DNA from: Castor canadensis
Lineage: Eukaryota; Chordata; Mammalia; Rodentia; Castoridae
NCBI RefSeq assembly: GCF_047511655.1
Contig: NC_133399.1
Span: 3,661,333 to 3,725,332, forward strand
Direction of reading: 5' to 3'
Length of the DNA stretch: 64,000 nucleotides
The notes under the pieces are model-generated. The model had not been told where the DNA came from, did no database searches, and saw nothing but the letters and a program-made list of their open reading frames with translations. Below, one piece after another: positions 21,230 through 34,243 of the stretch; within the stretch, counting starts at the first letter, position 1; each line of letters opens with the position of its first letter. The position numbers were made by a program, and so were the translations under genes.

Positions 21230-24065
21230 CTTATTGTAGCTCAAGATAAATATGAAAGCAATCTCCCTTTTCATATTTGGGACAGCTTACAAGTGACTGA
21301 ATATTCACCCCTAAAAAATAGAAATCTGTAAAGATAATTTAAAAACTTTATATGATTTTCAAGTATTATTAGGTGATATAAATTGGCTATGTCCTGCCTT
21401 AAAACTAACCACCTCTTTAAAATTTTAGAGGGAGAGACTCAACCATCTTTTCCTAGTTATCTTACACCAGAGGGTCATATGGCCCTGGATAAGGCTGAAC
21501 AAGTTATTCATAATTTTCAGAGAACTCATGTTGATTATTCTCAACCAATACAGCTTCTTATTTTACCTACTGCAAGTTTACCCACAGTTTTTTGGCAGTC
21601 TCAGGGAGTACTAGAGTGGCTACATTTACCTCACTCCCCTGCTAGGATCATCATTCTTTAACATAATATAGTAGCAAATTTAATAGCTATGGGACATTTT
21701 CACACTGTACAACTGCTAGGACTAGAACCATCCTTTATTATTATCCTATTTACCAAGGAACAACAGGCTTGGTTATGGCATAATGATACCATGTGGCAAA
21801 ATACATTACCAAACTTCACAGGACAGCTTGGAGAACATTTGCTTCCCTCTAAACTTCTGAATTTTGCTTTTCAACATACTTTTATATTTCTTCACAATAT
21901 CTGAGAGGATCCCATGTTTCAGGCTCTTGTGATTTTTACTGATGCTTCAGTTTCTGGAAATGCTTCATACTTTTCCTCTCGAGGACAAAAGGTTGTAAAA
22001 ACAGGTTTTTCCACTGCTCAGCATGCTGAGCTTCAGGCAGCTATATTTGATTGTCAGGACTTTGCTCATACTCCTTTTAATTTGTATACAGATAGTGCAT
22101 GTGTTTATGGTGTACTTAAGACTATTGAAACTGCTTATATAGGACCTGTTAACGATGAGCAGCTCTTTCATCTCTTCCATGAGTTAAGGGCTTTATTACA
22201 ACAATGCCAACATCCCTATTTTGTGGGCCATCTCTGATCCTACTCTGGCTTTCCTAGGCTGTTGGCAGAGAGCAATTGCCAAGCAGATGCCTTGGTTTCT
22301 CCATTAATTTTTCAGGTGGATACCTCATCACCGACAAACCAGGCCATACAAAGTCATTCTCAGTTCCACCAAAACTCCAGAGCTCTTTGTAAACACTTTC
22401 ATATCACCCAAGAACAAGCTAATCAGATTGTTAAGTCATGTTCAAAATGTGCTTCTTATTTGCCTGTGCCCAGTGAGGAAGTTAACCCTCATGGTCTTTG
22501 CACTCTAATATTATGGCAGGAGAATGTTAATCACATTCCATCTTTTGGATGACAGCATGATGTCCATGCTGTTATTGATACTTACTCTGGTTTTGTTTTT
22601 GCCTCTCCAAGATCAGGAGAAGCAACATGCCATGACATAGATCACTGTTTAGCCGCCTTTGCTGTGATGGGCAAGCCAGTCCATGTTAAAACTGATAATG
22701 GACCAGGCTATACATCTACTGCCTTCAAGGATTTTTGTTCCTCCTACAAAATTCTTCATACCACAGGCATCCCTTACAATCCCCAAGACCAAGCTATAGT
22801 AGAACAAGCTCACCAAACTTTTTATATTTTATTTATTTATTTTTCTTTTATTCATATGTGCATACAATGTTTGGGTCATTTCTTCTCCCTTTCCCGCACC
22901 CACTCCCTTACCCCCACCCACACTCCCTCTCTTTAACCCCCACCCCCTTGCTACAAAGCAGAAATTATTTTGCCCTTATCTCTAATTTTGTTGAAGAGAG
23001 AGTATAAGCAATAATAGGAAGGACCAAGGGTTTTTGCTAGTTGAGATAAGGATAGCTATACAGAGAGTTGACTGGCATTGCTTTGCTGTACATGTGTGTT
23101 ACCTTCTAAATTAATTCTTCTTGAACTACCCTTTTCTCTAGTTCCTGGTCCACTTCTCCTATTGGCCTCTGTCACTTTAAAGTATCTGCATTAGTTTCTC
23201 TGTGTTGAGGGCAACAAATGCTATCTAGTTTTTTGGGTGTCTTTCCTATCCTCATACCTTCCTTGTGTGCTCTCTCGCTTTATCATGTGATCAAAGTCCA
23301 ATCCCCTGGTTGTTTTTACCCTTGATCTAATGTCTGCATATGAGGAAGAACATACAACTTTTGGTCTTTTGGGCCAGGCTAACCTTGCTCAGAATGATAT
23401 TCTCCAGGACCATCCAGTTACTTGCGAATGATAACATTTCATTCTTCTTCATGGCTGCATAAAATTCCATTGTGTATAAATGCCATATTTTCTTAATCCA
23501 TTCATCAGTTGTGGGGCATCTTGACCATTTCCATAACTTGGCTATTGTGAATAGTGCTGCAATAAATGTGGGTGTGCAGGTGCCTCTGGAGTAAATGTGT
23601 CACATTGTTTTGGGTATATCCCCAAAAGTGGTATTGCTGGATCCTATGGCAGATGTATTTTTAGATTTTTAAGAAGCATCCAAAGTTTTTCCAGAGTGGT
23701 TGTACTAATTTGCATTCCACCAGCAGTGAAAAATTGTTCTTTTTAACCCGCATCCTTGCCAACACCTGTTGTTAGTGGTGTTGCTAATGATGGCTTTTCT
23801 AACAGGTGAGAGGAGGAATCTTAGTGTGGTTTTAATTTGCATTTCCTTTATGGCTAGAGATGGAGCTCACCAAACTTTAGAAGTTCAATTACAAAGAAAA
23901 GGAGAGCCAGACAGCTCCCCGGCCACTCAGATTAACAAAGCTCTTTTCACTTTAAATTTTAAAAATTGGTCTGAATCAGGCTTTACTCCATCAGAAAAAC
24001 ATTGGGATAATCATAATAAACATTTACCACAGGTATTGTGGAAACATGTAATGACTAGGGCCTAG
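21230..24065 (+). pseudogene. ERV pol remnant: RT end, RNase H, integrase
   Basis: The remnant begins in the RT thumb/connection region (LLGDINWL near 21,370). RNase H follows at 21,914-22,237 with D in IFTDAS, E in AELQ and D in YTDS all present, and a further ADAL after the next stop. Integrase starts near 22,340 with HHCC zinc-finger residues (CSKC at about 22,440) and keeps the second catalytic Asp (TDNGPGY, about 22,692) and the Glu (VEQAH, about 22,800). The position of the first catalytic Asp reads ENVNH, so it is lost. Apart from the L1 at 22,822-23,863, the RNase H to integrase part stays in one frame, broken only by single stops (21,662, 21,905, 22,235, 22,550). The integrase C-terminus resumes at 23,864 in the frame expected once the insertion is discounted. 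Confidence 0.9.
22822..23863 (-). mobile_element. Young 5'-truncated L1 insertion in integrase
   Basis: An L1 3' end (T-rich start, C-rich tract at 22,885-22,950, 3'UTR, ORF2 tail) is flanked by the perfect 15-bp direct repeat 'agctcaccaaacttt' (22,807-22,821 and 23,864-23,878). The retroviral reading resumes at the right-hand repeat. It is about 1.04 kb long, close in length to the insert at 9,984-10,993. Confidence 0.95.
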
Positions 24066-24168
24066 CAAGGCCCTAGCCTGGTCTTGTTATGAGGCCGAGG
24101 CCACGCTTGTGTTTTTCCTGAAGGTTCAGAAAGCCCAATTTGGGTACCCTCATGGTTTGTGAAGATGC

Positions 24169-25990
24169 ATGAAACCCATCAGTCATCAGAGGCAGAATCT
24201 TCACATGATGGAGCAGGAGAGGAGCCCAAGTCCACCTAAAACCAAACCTACAGAGATCTTATCACTGAAAGTGATAAAGAACCACCATTACCAGTCCTAC
24301 AAGAGGCAACATGATGACCTTGACAAATGCAGTAAAACAACCTGGGGATCTAATCCCCCAACTTGGGGTCAAATAAAATGCTTGGTGGATACGGCCAAGA
24401 ATGCCATTAAGGGATGGGGACAGGAAGAAACTCCTGCTGTTCTTCTGTTAGCTATGATTACCATCATTAGTCAACAAGTAGATACTGCAGAAGCCCAGAA
24501 CATAGTACATTGGCTTTTGTGCCTCATCCATTTCTGCTTCATGCAGTTACCTGGAAAAGTCCTTCTTTATCAGTTTTTACTAATGACTCTGAGCTGGTAG
24601 GGGGTCACTCCAGTGGAAACCTGTTCCTATTTTCACTAATTATAATTTTACTGGACAAGCTGTTGCTTTACCCATATGTCTGGGGAATTTGCCTTATTGT
24701 CTCCCTCTCACACCTATTTAGAAAGTGCTCTGTTATGGAATGGCACTCAGTTTGTTGATAAAAAACTAGATTTTTTTGGCTTTAATGCCATTGAACCATA
24801 TAATGCTACACATTGGCCTCACATTCCCTGCTGTCATGACAAATGCAATCCTTGGTGCCCCCATAATGGAGCTTCATGGGAACGTTGTATATTTGCTTCT
24901 CTGATGGCTATTAATGTTGCAGGCTACAAGCTTGTGTATTGGTCTTATAATGGAAATTCTGAAACTAATATTATGGGATATTGGACCACCCCTCTGGTGG
25001 GACCAGATAGAGGACCATTCAGTCACATATATGGAAGCTCAGAGCTGCTACTGTTAATATCAATGTAACTAGCCATTCAGGCAGCTCTGTTATTAAAGGC
25101 TTGCAAGCTTGTGTTCAACATCATTTTGTTTTATTTTCTGGATCAATTAACATCTCTAAAAATGGAACTATTTTTGATATCTCTTGTTCTAATTGTAATT
25201 TAACTTCATGTGTGGGCAATTACATAAATGGCAGCCTACTTATAGTAAAACAAAGCCCCTATATCTTAGTACCTACAAATTTCACGGGACCATGGTATCA
25301 TGATAAAGCACTACAGCTTGTCAAAGAAATAAAATCATTATTAGTAAGAGAAAAAATATTTGTTAAGACTCTTGACAGCAGGCATTGTGGCAGCCATCAC
25401 CACTATTGCCACCATGACTACTGTTGCAGTAGCCCTCTCCAAAAGCATTCAAAATACTCATTATGTTAATACCTTAACACAAAATGTCAGTTATGCCTTT
25501 CAACAACAAGTTGCTATAGACAAAAAAGAAATGATATCCATTTAAATTCTCTAGAAGCTGCTTTGGTGGCTATGGGAGATGAAGTTCAAACACTAAAGTT
25601 CCATCAAGATTTACTGTGCCATGCAGGCTTCCAATATATTTGTGTTACTGCAGCACCTACAATGCCACAGACTTCCCATGCAAACTCGTTAAAGCACAGG
25701 TAATGGGAGCCTGGGAAAATAACAATGATTCCCTTAACCTACAAGCCTTAAGACAGCAAATTTTAGCCATGCAGTGAACACACGGTCAGGTGGCTTCTCC
25801 TGCAGATATTGAAAAAACTGTATTAGATGAATTAAAGAATTTAACCTTTTTAATACTCTGAAATATTCCTTTTAGTATTTCATTGGCATTTTATTATTAA
25901 TGATTTGTTGTTTTTGCTTACTTTCAGTTGGAACTTGAAAGATAAAAGGCAACTCCTCAGTTTAAACATAGAAATGCATCAGGAGCCCTT
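24169..25990 (+). pseudogene. ERV env remnant (surface and transmembrane parts)
   Basis: It overlaps the region directly after the integrase stop (24,063). A signal-peptide-like hydrophobic run (AVLLLAMITIISQ, about 24,438-24,476) is followed, after a frameshift, by a surface-subunit part (24,510-25,350) rich in Cys and Asn-X-Ser/Thr sites, such as the CCHDKCNPWCP cluster. The transmembrane subunit starts near 25,370 with an Ala/Gly/Thr-rich fusion-peptide-like stretch (GIVAAITTIATMTT), then a helical region, and ends in a hydrophobic anchor near 25,860-25,930. At least three frameshifts and several stops (24,598, 25,066, 25,543) break it, so no envelope protein can be made. Confidence 0.85.
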
Positions 25991-26011
25991 AAGAAATAGA
26001 GTAGGGGGAGA
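25991..26011 (+). promoter_or_regulatory. ERV polypurine tract
   Basis: The purine run 'aagaaatagagtagggggag' plus one base (one interrupting T in each half) lies immediately before the TG of the 3' LTR, the usual place for the plus-strand primer. Confidence 0.85.
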
Positions 26012-26237
26012 TGTTGGGGACCAGGCATGAAAACTGGACTGGGATATAATGGAGTTTGCACAGCTTCTCCATGTAGAAGTTTGCACAGCCTCTTCTACCA
26101 TAATTTTCCCAGTACCTGGTGTCTTGACCTATGTTCTCACATCTCTATGAAGAATACAACCTGCTGTGTCTGCATACCAGCCCCCTGATGCAAACCTAGA
26201 TAAATTACCAGAACTGTTAGGAAACTCTCTGATGGCA
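26012..26237 (+). repeat. ERV 3' LTR, left piece
   Basis: It begins TGTTGGGGACC and follows the 5' LTR to 'ctctctgatggca', where the outer L1 begins. The last 12 bases (26,226-26,237) are the left copy of that L1's target duplication. Confidence 0.93.
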
Positions 26238-26749
26238 TGTTTTTTCTTCTTCTTTGATTATATTCATATGTGCATACAATGTTTGGGTCATTTCTCCCAC
26301 CTTCCCACTGCACCCTCCCTTACCCCACCACTCCCTCCCTTACCCCCCCAACCCCTCACTATCAGGCAGAAAATATTTTGCCCTTATCTCTAGTTTTGTT
26401 GAAGAGAGAGTATAAGCAATAATAGGGAGGACCAAGGGTTTTTGCTTGTTGAGGTAAGGATAGCTATACAGGGAGTTGACTTGCATTGCTTTCCTGTACA
26501 TGTGTGTTACCCTCTAAGTTAATTCTTCTCGAACTAACCTTTTCGCTAGTTCCTGGTCCACTTCTCCTACTGGCCTCTGTCACTTTGAAGTATCTGCTTT
26601 AGTTTCTCTGTGTTGAGGGTAACAAATGCTATCTAGTTTTTTGGGTGTTTTACCTATCCTCATACCTTCCATGTGTGTTCTCACTTTATCATGTGATCAA
26701 AGTCCAATCCCCTTTTTGTTTTTGCCCTTGATCTAATGTCTGCATATCA

Positions 26750-29327
26750 GGGAGAGATATGATTTTTGGTCTTTTGGGCCAAGCTAAGCTCACTCAGAAT
26801 GATGTTCTCCAGTTCCATCCATTTATCTGTGAATGATAACATTTCATTCTTCTTCATGGCTGCATAAAATTCTATTGTGTATAAATACCACATTTTCTTA
26901 ATCCATTCATCAGCAGTGGGGCATCTTGGCTGTTTCCATAACTTGGCTATTGTAATAGTGCTGCAATAAACATGGGTATGCAGGTGCCTCTGGAGTAACC
27001 TGTGTCACAGTCTTTTGGGTATATCCCCAAGAGTGGTATTGCTGGATCATATGGTAGATCAATGTTTAGATTTTTAAGTAGCCTCCAAATTTTTTTCAAG
27101 AGTGATTGTACTAGTTTACATTCCCACCAGCAGTGTAAGAGGGTTCCTTCTTCCCTGTATCCTCGCCAACACCTGTTGTTAGTGGTGTTGCTAATGATGG
27201 CTATTCTAATGGGGGTGAGGTGGAATCTTAGTGTGGTTTTAATTTGCATTTCCTTTATTGCTAGACATGGTGAGCATTTTTTATGTGTTTTTTGGCCATT
27301 TGAATTTCTTTTGAGAAAGTTCTGTTTAGTTCACTTGCCCATTTCTTTATTGCTTCATTAATTTTGGGAGAAATTAGCTTTTTGAGTTCCCCATATATTC
27401 TGGGTATGAGTCCTTTGTCTGATGTGTAGTTAGCAAATATTTTCTCCCACTCTGTGGGTGTTCTCTTCAGTTTAGAGACCACTTCTTTTGATGAACAGAA
27501 GCTTTTTAATTTTATGAGGTCCCATTTATCTACGCTATCTCTTAGTTGCTGTGCTGCTGGGGTTCCATTGAGAAAGTTCTTGCCTGTACCTATTAATTGC
27601 AAGGTATTTCCTACTCTTTCCTGTACCAACTTTAGAGTTTGGGTCTGATATTAAGGTCATTGATCCATTTTGAGTTAATATTGGTTTAGGGTGATATACA
27701 TGGATCTAGTTTCAGTTTTTTGCAGACTACTAACCAGTTTTCCCAGCAGTTTTGTTGAATATGGTGCTTTTTCTCCATCATATATTTTTAGCGCCTTTGT
27801 CAAAGACAAGTTGGTTATAGTTGTGTGGCTTCATATCTGGGTCCTCTATTCTGTTCCACTGGTCTTCATGTCCATTTTTGTGCCAGTACCATGCTGTTTT
27901 TATTGCTATTGCTTTGTAATATAGTTTGAAGTCAGGTATTGCAATACCTCCAGCATTGATCTTTTTACTGAGTATTGCCTTGGCTATTCATGGGCTCTTG
28001 TGTTTCCATATAAATTTAATAGTAGATTTTCCAGTCTCTTTGATGAATGTCATTGGGATTTTGATGGAGATAGCATCCTTGTCTGGTTCCTGATTTTAGA
28101 GGGAATGGTTTCAGTTTTTCAACACTAAGTATAATGCTGGCTGTAGGTTTATCATATATAGCTTTTATAATGTTGAGGTACTTTCCTTCTATTCCTAGTT
28201 TTCTTAGAGCTTTTATCATGAAATGGTGTTGGATCTTATCAAAGGCTTTTTCTGCATCTATTGAGATGATCAAGTGGTTTTTGTCTTTGCTTCTGTTAAT
28301 GTGGTTTATTACATTTATTGATTTTCATATGTTGAACCACCCTTGCATTCCTGGGATGAAGCCTACTTGGTCATGGTGAATGATCTTTTTGATATATTGT
28401 TGAATTCGGTTTCCCAATATTTTATTGAGGATTTTTGCATCAATGTTCATTAAGGAATTTGGCTTATTGTTCTCCTTTTTGGAGGTGTCTTTGCCTGGTT
28501 TTGGGATAAGTGTGATTCTGGCTTAATAAAATGTGTTAGGCAGTTTTTCTTCCCTTTCTATTTCATGGAACAGTTGAAGGAGGGTTGGTATCAGTTCTTC
28601 TTTAAAAGGTCTGATAGAATTTAGCAGAGAATCCATCAGGTCCTGGACTTTTCTTTTTAGGGAGAGTTTTGATTGCTGCTTCAATTTCATTTTGTTTTAT
28701 AGATCTATTCAGGTGTTTAATGTCCTCTTGTTTCAATTTTGTATGGTCATACGTATCTAGATATCTGTCCATTTCTTTAAGATGTTCTGTAGACATCAAC
28801 TAGGTCTGTTTGATCTATGGTATATTTTAGATCTAGGATATCTTTATCAATTTTTTGTTTGGATGACCTATCTATTGATGATAATGGGGTGTTAAAGTCT
28901 CCCGTGACCACTATGTTGGAGTTAATATGTGCTTTTAGATCCTTCAGGGTATGTTTGATGAAACTGGGTGCATTGACATTGGGTGCATATAAGTTGATAA
29001 TTGTTATTTTTTATTGGTCTATTTCCCCTTTTATTAGTATGGAATGTCCTTCTTTGTCTCATTTGATCAATGTAGGTTTGAAGTCCACTTTGTCTGAGAT
29101 AAGTATTGCTACTGCTGCCTGCTTTCAGGGGCCATTGGTTGGTAAATCTTCCAGCCTTTCATCCTAAGCCTATGCTTATTTCTATCAATGAAATGGGTCT
29201 CTTGTAAACAACAGATTGTTAGATCTTCCTTTTTAATCCAGTTCATCAAATGGTGCCTTTTGTTGGAGGAATTAAGTCCATTAACATTAAGTGTTAGTAC
29301 TGATACGTATGTGCTGATTCCTGTCAT
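26750..29327 (-). pseudogene. L1 ORF2 remnant of the outer L1
   Basis: Right to left: the endonuclease N-terminus (MTGISTYVSVLTLNVNGLNSS, ending at 29,327) with LTICCLQETH; part of the linker and fingers ([23 protein letters not shown] block near 28,700); the RT palm start ([16 protein letters not shown], 28,016-28,273); then the C-terminal part (27,261-27,629 and 26,947-27,249, the latter with the CWWECKLVQ Cys region). The RT catalytic FADD block falls in the deletion at about 28,068, so the RT is lost. Confidence 0.88.
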
Positions 29328-30507
29328 TTAGTTGTCTTAGTTGTTTGAAGGTTTGATTGTGTGTAGCTAAATTGATGTTATTCTCTACTTTCTTGCTTTT
29401 TCTTTTCCTGTAGTTTTGTACTGCCTGCCCTTTCATGGTTATGTTGGGTTTCACTTTCTGTGTGCAGAATCCCTTTTAGAATCTTGTGTAGTGGTGTCTT
29501 TGTGGTCATATATTGTTTTAGTTTTTGCTTATCATGGAAGACTTTTTGCTCCATCTATTTTGAATGATAGTTTTGCTGGGTAGAGTATCTTGGGGTTGAA
29601 GTTATTTTCATTCAGTGCCCGGAAGTTCTCACCCCAGGCTCTTCTTGCTTTTAATGTGTCTGTTGAGAAGTCTGCTGTGATTTTGATGGGTTTACCTTTG
29701 TATGTTATTTTTTTTTCTCTTATAGCCTTCAATATTCTTTCTCAAGTCTCTGTACTCGTTTTTTTCATTATAATGTGCTGTGGGGATTTCTATTTTGGTC
29801 AGGTCTGTTTGGTGTTCTAGAGGGCTTGTGCATCTATATGGGCATAGATTTCTCTAGATTTAGGAGATTTTCTGTAAGTTTTCTGTAATTATTTTGTTGA
29901 ATATATTACACATTTTCTTTGCTTGCACCTCTTCTCTTTCTTCAATGCCCATGATTCTCAGGTTTGGACTTTTGTTGGAGTTGGTGAGTTCTTGCATTTT
30001 CTTTTCACAAGTTTTTTTTTTTCATTTTTCTTTTATTAGTCATATGTGCATACAAGGCTTGGTTCATTTCTCCCCCCTGCCCCCACCCCCTTCCTTACCA
30101 CCCACTCCACCCCCTCCCGCTCGCACCCCGCAATACCCAGCAGAAACTATTTTGCCCTTATCTCTAATTTTGTTGTAGAGAGAGTATAAGCAATAATAGG
30201 AAGGAACAAGGGGTTTTGCTGGTTGAGATAAGGATAGCTATACAGGGCATTGACTCACATTGATTTCCTGTGCGTGGGTGTTACCTTCTAGGTTAATTCT
30301 TTTTGATCTAACCTTTTCTCTAGTTCCTGGTCCCCTTTTCCTATTGGCCTCAGTTGCTTTAAGGTACCTGCTTTAGTTTCTCTGCATTAAGGGCAATGAA
30401 TGCTAGCTAGTTTTTTAGGTGTCTTACCTATCCTCACCCCTCCCTTGTGTGCTCTCGCTTTTATCATGTGCTCATAGTCCAATCCCCTTGTTGTGTTTGC
30501 CCTAGAT

Positions 30508-33500
30508 CTAATGTCCACATATGAGGGAGAACATATGATTTTTGGTCTTTTGAGCCAGGCTAACCTCACTCAGAATGATGTTCTCCAATTCCATCCATTT
30601 ACCAGCGAATGATAACATTTCGTTCTTCTTCATGGCTGCATAAAATTCCATTGTGTATAGATACCACATTTTCTTAATCCGTTCGTCAGTGCTGGGGCAT
30701 CTTGGCTGTTTCCATAACTTGGCTATTGTGAATAGTGCTGCAATAAACATGGATGTGCAGGTGCCTCTGGAGTAACAGTCTTTTGGGTATATCCCCAAGA
30801 GTGGTATTGCTGGATCAAATGGTAGATCGATGTCCAGCTTTTTAAGTAGCCTCCAAATTTTTTTCCAGAGTGGTTGTACTAGTCTACATTCCCACCAACA
30901 GTGTAAGAGGGTTCCTTTTTCCCCGCATCCTTGCCAACACCTGTTGTTGGTGGTGTTGCTGATGATGGCTATTCTAACAGGGGTGAGGTGGAATCTTAGT
31001 GTGGTTTTAATTTGCATTTCCTTTATTGCTAGAGATGGTGAGCATTTTTTCATGTGTTTTCTGGCCATTTGAATTTCTTCTTTTGAGAAAGTTCTGTTTA
31101 GTTCACATGCCCATTTCTTTATTGGTTCATTACTTTTGGGAGAATTTAGTTTTTTAAGTTCCCTGTATATTCTGGTTATCAGTCCTTTGTCTGATGTATA
31201 ATTGGCAATTATTTTCTCCCACTCTATGGGTGTTCTCTTCAGTTTAGAGACCATTTCTTTTGATGAACAGAAGCTTTTTAGTTTTATGAGGTCCCATTTA
31301 TCTATGCTATCTCTTAGTTGCTGTGCTGCTGGGGTTTCATTGAGAAAGTTCTTACCTATACCTACTAACTCCAGAGTATTTCCTACACTTTCTTGTATCA
31401 ACTTAAGTGTTTGAGGTCTGATATTAAGATCCTTGATCCATTTTGAGTTAATCTTAGTATAGGGTGATATACATGGATCTAGTTTCAGTTTTTTGCAGAC
31501 TGCTAACCAGTTTTCCCAGCAGTTTTTGTTGAAGAGGCTGCTATTTCTCCATCGTATATTTTTAGCTCCTTTGTCAAAGATAAGTTGCTCATAGTTGTGT
31601 GGCTTCATATCTGGATCCTCTATTCTGTTCCACTGGTCTTCATGTCTGTTTGTGTGCCAGTACCATGCTGTTTTTATTGTTATTGCTTTGTAATATAGTT
31701 TGAAGTCAGGTATTGTGATACCTCCTGCATTGTTCTTTTGACTGAGTATTGCCTTGGCTATTCGTGGCCTCTTGTGTTTCCATATAAATTTCACAGTAGA
31801 TTTTTCAATCTCTTTGATGAATGTCATTGGAATTTTGATGGGAATTGCATTAAACATGTAGATTACTTTGGGGAGTATCGACATTTTTACTATGCTGATT
31901 CTACCAATCCATGAGCATGGGAGATCTCTCCACTTTCTATAGTCTTCCTCAATCTCTTTCTTCAGAAGTGTATAGTTTTCCTTGTAGAGGTCTTTCACAT
32001 CTTTTGTTAGGTTTACACCTAGGTATTTGATTTTGTTTGAGGCTATTGTAAATGGAATTGTTTTCATACATTCTTTTTCCGTTTGCTCATTGTTAGTGTA
32101 TAGAAATGCTAATGATTTTTCTATGTTGATTTTATATCCTGCTACCTTGCTATAGCTATTGATGATGTCTAGAAGCTTCAGAGTAGAGTTTTTTGGGTCT
32201 TTAAGGTATAGGATCATGTCGTCTGCAAATAGGGATATTTTGACAGTTTCTTTACCTATTTGTATTCCTTTTATTCCTTCTTCTTGCCTAATTGCTCTGG
32301 CTAGGAATTCCAGTACTATGTTGAATAGGAGTGGAGATAGTGGGCATCCTTGTCTGGTTCCTGATTTTAGAGGGAATGGTTTTAATTTTTCTCCGTTAAG
32401 TATAATGCTGGCTGTAGGTTTGTCATATATAGCTTTTATAATGTTGAGGAACTTTCCTTCTATTCCTAGTTTTCTTAGAGCTTTTATCATGAAATGATGT
32501 TGGATCTTATCAAAGGCTTTTTCTGCATCTATTGAGATGATTAAGTGGTTTTTGTCTTTGCTTCTGTTAATGTGGTTTATTACGTTTATTGATTTTCGTA
32601 TGTTGAACCACCCCTGCATCCCTGGGATGAAGCCTACCTGGTCGTGGTGAATAATCTTTTTGATGTGTTGCTGAATTTGATTTGCCATTATTTTGTTGAG
32701 GATTTTTGCATCAATGTTCATTAAGGAGATTGGCCTATAGTTCTCCTTTTTGGAGGTGTCTTTGCCTGCTTTTGGGATAAGTGTAATACTGGCTTCATAA
32801 AATGTGTTTGGCATTTTTCCTTCCCTTTCTATTTCATGGAACAGTTTAAGGAGGGTTGGTATCAGTTCTTCTTTAAAGGTCTGATAGAATTCAGCAGAGA
32901 CTCCATCAGGTCCTGGACTTTTCTTTTTCAGGAGACTCTTGATTGCTGCTTCAATTTCATTTTGTGTTATAGGTCTATTCAGGTGATTAATTTCCTCTTG
33001 GTTCAGTTTTGGATGATCATATGTATCTAGAAATCTGTCCATTTCTTTTAGATTTTCAAATTTATTTGAATATAGGTTCTCAAAGTAGTCTCTGATGATT
33101 TCCTGGACTTCCATGGTGTTTGTTGTTATCTCCCCTTTTGCATTCCTGATTCTACTAATTTGGGTTTTTTCTCTCCTCATTTTAGTCAGGTTTGCCAGGG
33201 GTCTATCGATCTTGTTTATTTTTTCAAAGAACCAACTTTTTCTTTCATTAATTCTTTGTATGGTTTTTTTGGTTTCTATTTTGTTGATTTCAGGTCTTAT
33301 TTTTATTATTTCTCTCCTTCTATTTGTTTTGGGATTTGCTTGTTCTTGTTTTTCTAGGAGTTTGAGATGTATCATTAGGTCGTTGATTTGGGATCTTTCA
33401 ATCTTTTTAATATATGCACTCATGGCTGTAAACTTTCCTCTCAAGACTGCCTTAGCTGTGTCCCATAGGTTCCGGTAGGTTGTGTTTTCATTTTCATTGA

Positions 33501-34193
33501 CTTCTAGGAACTTTTTAATTTCCTCTTTTATTGCATTGATGATCCATTCTTCATTAAGTAATGAGTTATTTAGTTTCCAGCTGTTTGCATGTTTTTTGTC
33601 TTTACTTTTGTTGTTGAGTTCTACTTTTACTGCATTGTGGTCAGATAGTATGCATGGTATTATTTCTATTTTCTTATATTTGCTGAGGCTTGCTTTGTGC
33701 CCTAGGATATGATCTATTTTGGAGAAGGTTCCATGGGCTGCTGAGAAGAATGTATATTGTGTAGAGGTTGGATGAAATGTTCTGTAGACATCTACTAGGT
33801 CCACTTGATCTATTGCGTATTTTAGATGTTGGATTTCTTTATTGAGTTTTTGTTTGGATGACCTATCTATTGATGATAATGGAGTGTTAAAGTCTCCCAC
33901 AACCACTGTGTTGGCGTTATCTCGTTTGATCAATGTAGGTTTAAAGCTACTTTGTCAGAGATAAGTATTGCTACTCCTGCTTGTTTTCGGCAGCCATTGG
34001 CTTGGTAAATCTTCTTCCAGCCTTTCATCCTAAGCATATGCTTATTTCTGTCGGTGAGATGAGTCTCCTGTAAGCAACAAATTGTTGGATCTTCTTTTTT
34101 AATCCATTTTGTCAAACGGTGTCTTTTGATGGGTGAATTAAGTCCATTAACATTAAGTGTTAGTACTGATAGGTATGTGGTGATTCCTGCCAT
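30508..34193 (-). pseudogene. L1 ORF2: endonuclease with deletion, reverse transcriptase open
   Basis: The N-terminal piece (33,930-34,193) starts MAGITTYLSVLTLNVNGLNSP, with the catalytic NVNG and LQETH residues. It is followed by a deletion and frameshift near 33,920-33,950. Compared with the older copy around 3,580-3,740, roughly 130-140 bp (about 45 residues) of endonuclease are gone and one C is missing nearby. The remaining frame of 1,141 codons (30,508-33,933) is uninterrupted: endonuclease GDFN (13-16) and SDHN (97-100), RT motifs YRPISL (399-404), DAEKAFD (469-475), RQGCPLSP (527-534) and the catalytic FADD (569-572), then the thumb and the C-terminal Cys-rich segment (HCWWEC), ending SLICGH. 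The RT looks intact; the endonuclease does not. Confidence 0.92.
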
Positions 34194-34243
34194 TTAGTTA
34201 TCTTAGTTGTTTGAATGTTTGATTGTGTGTACCTAACTTGATG

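Noticed and set aside
24676..25545. Possible co-opted (syncytin-like) env
   Set aside because: At least three frameshifts and several stops lie inside the env region, so it cannot give a full envelope protein.
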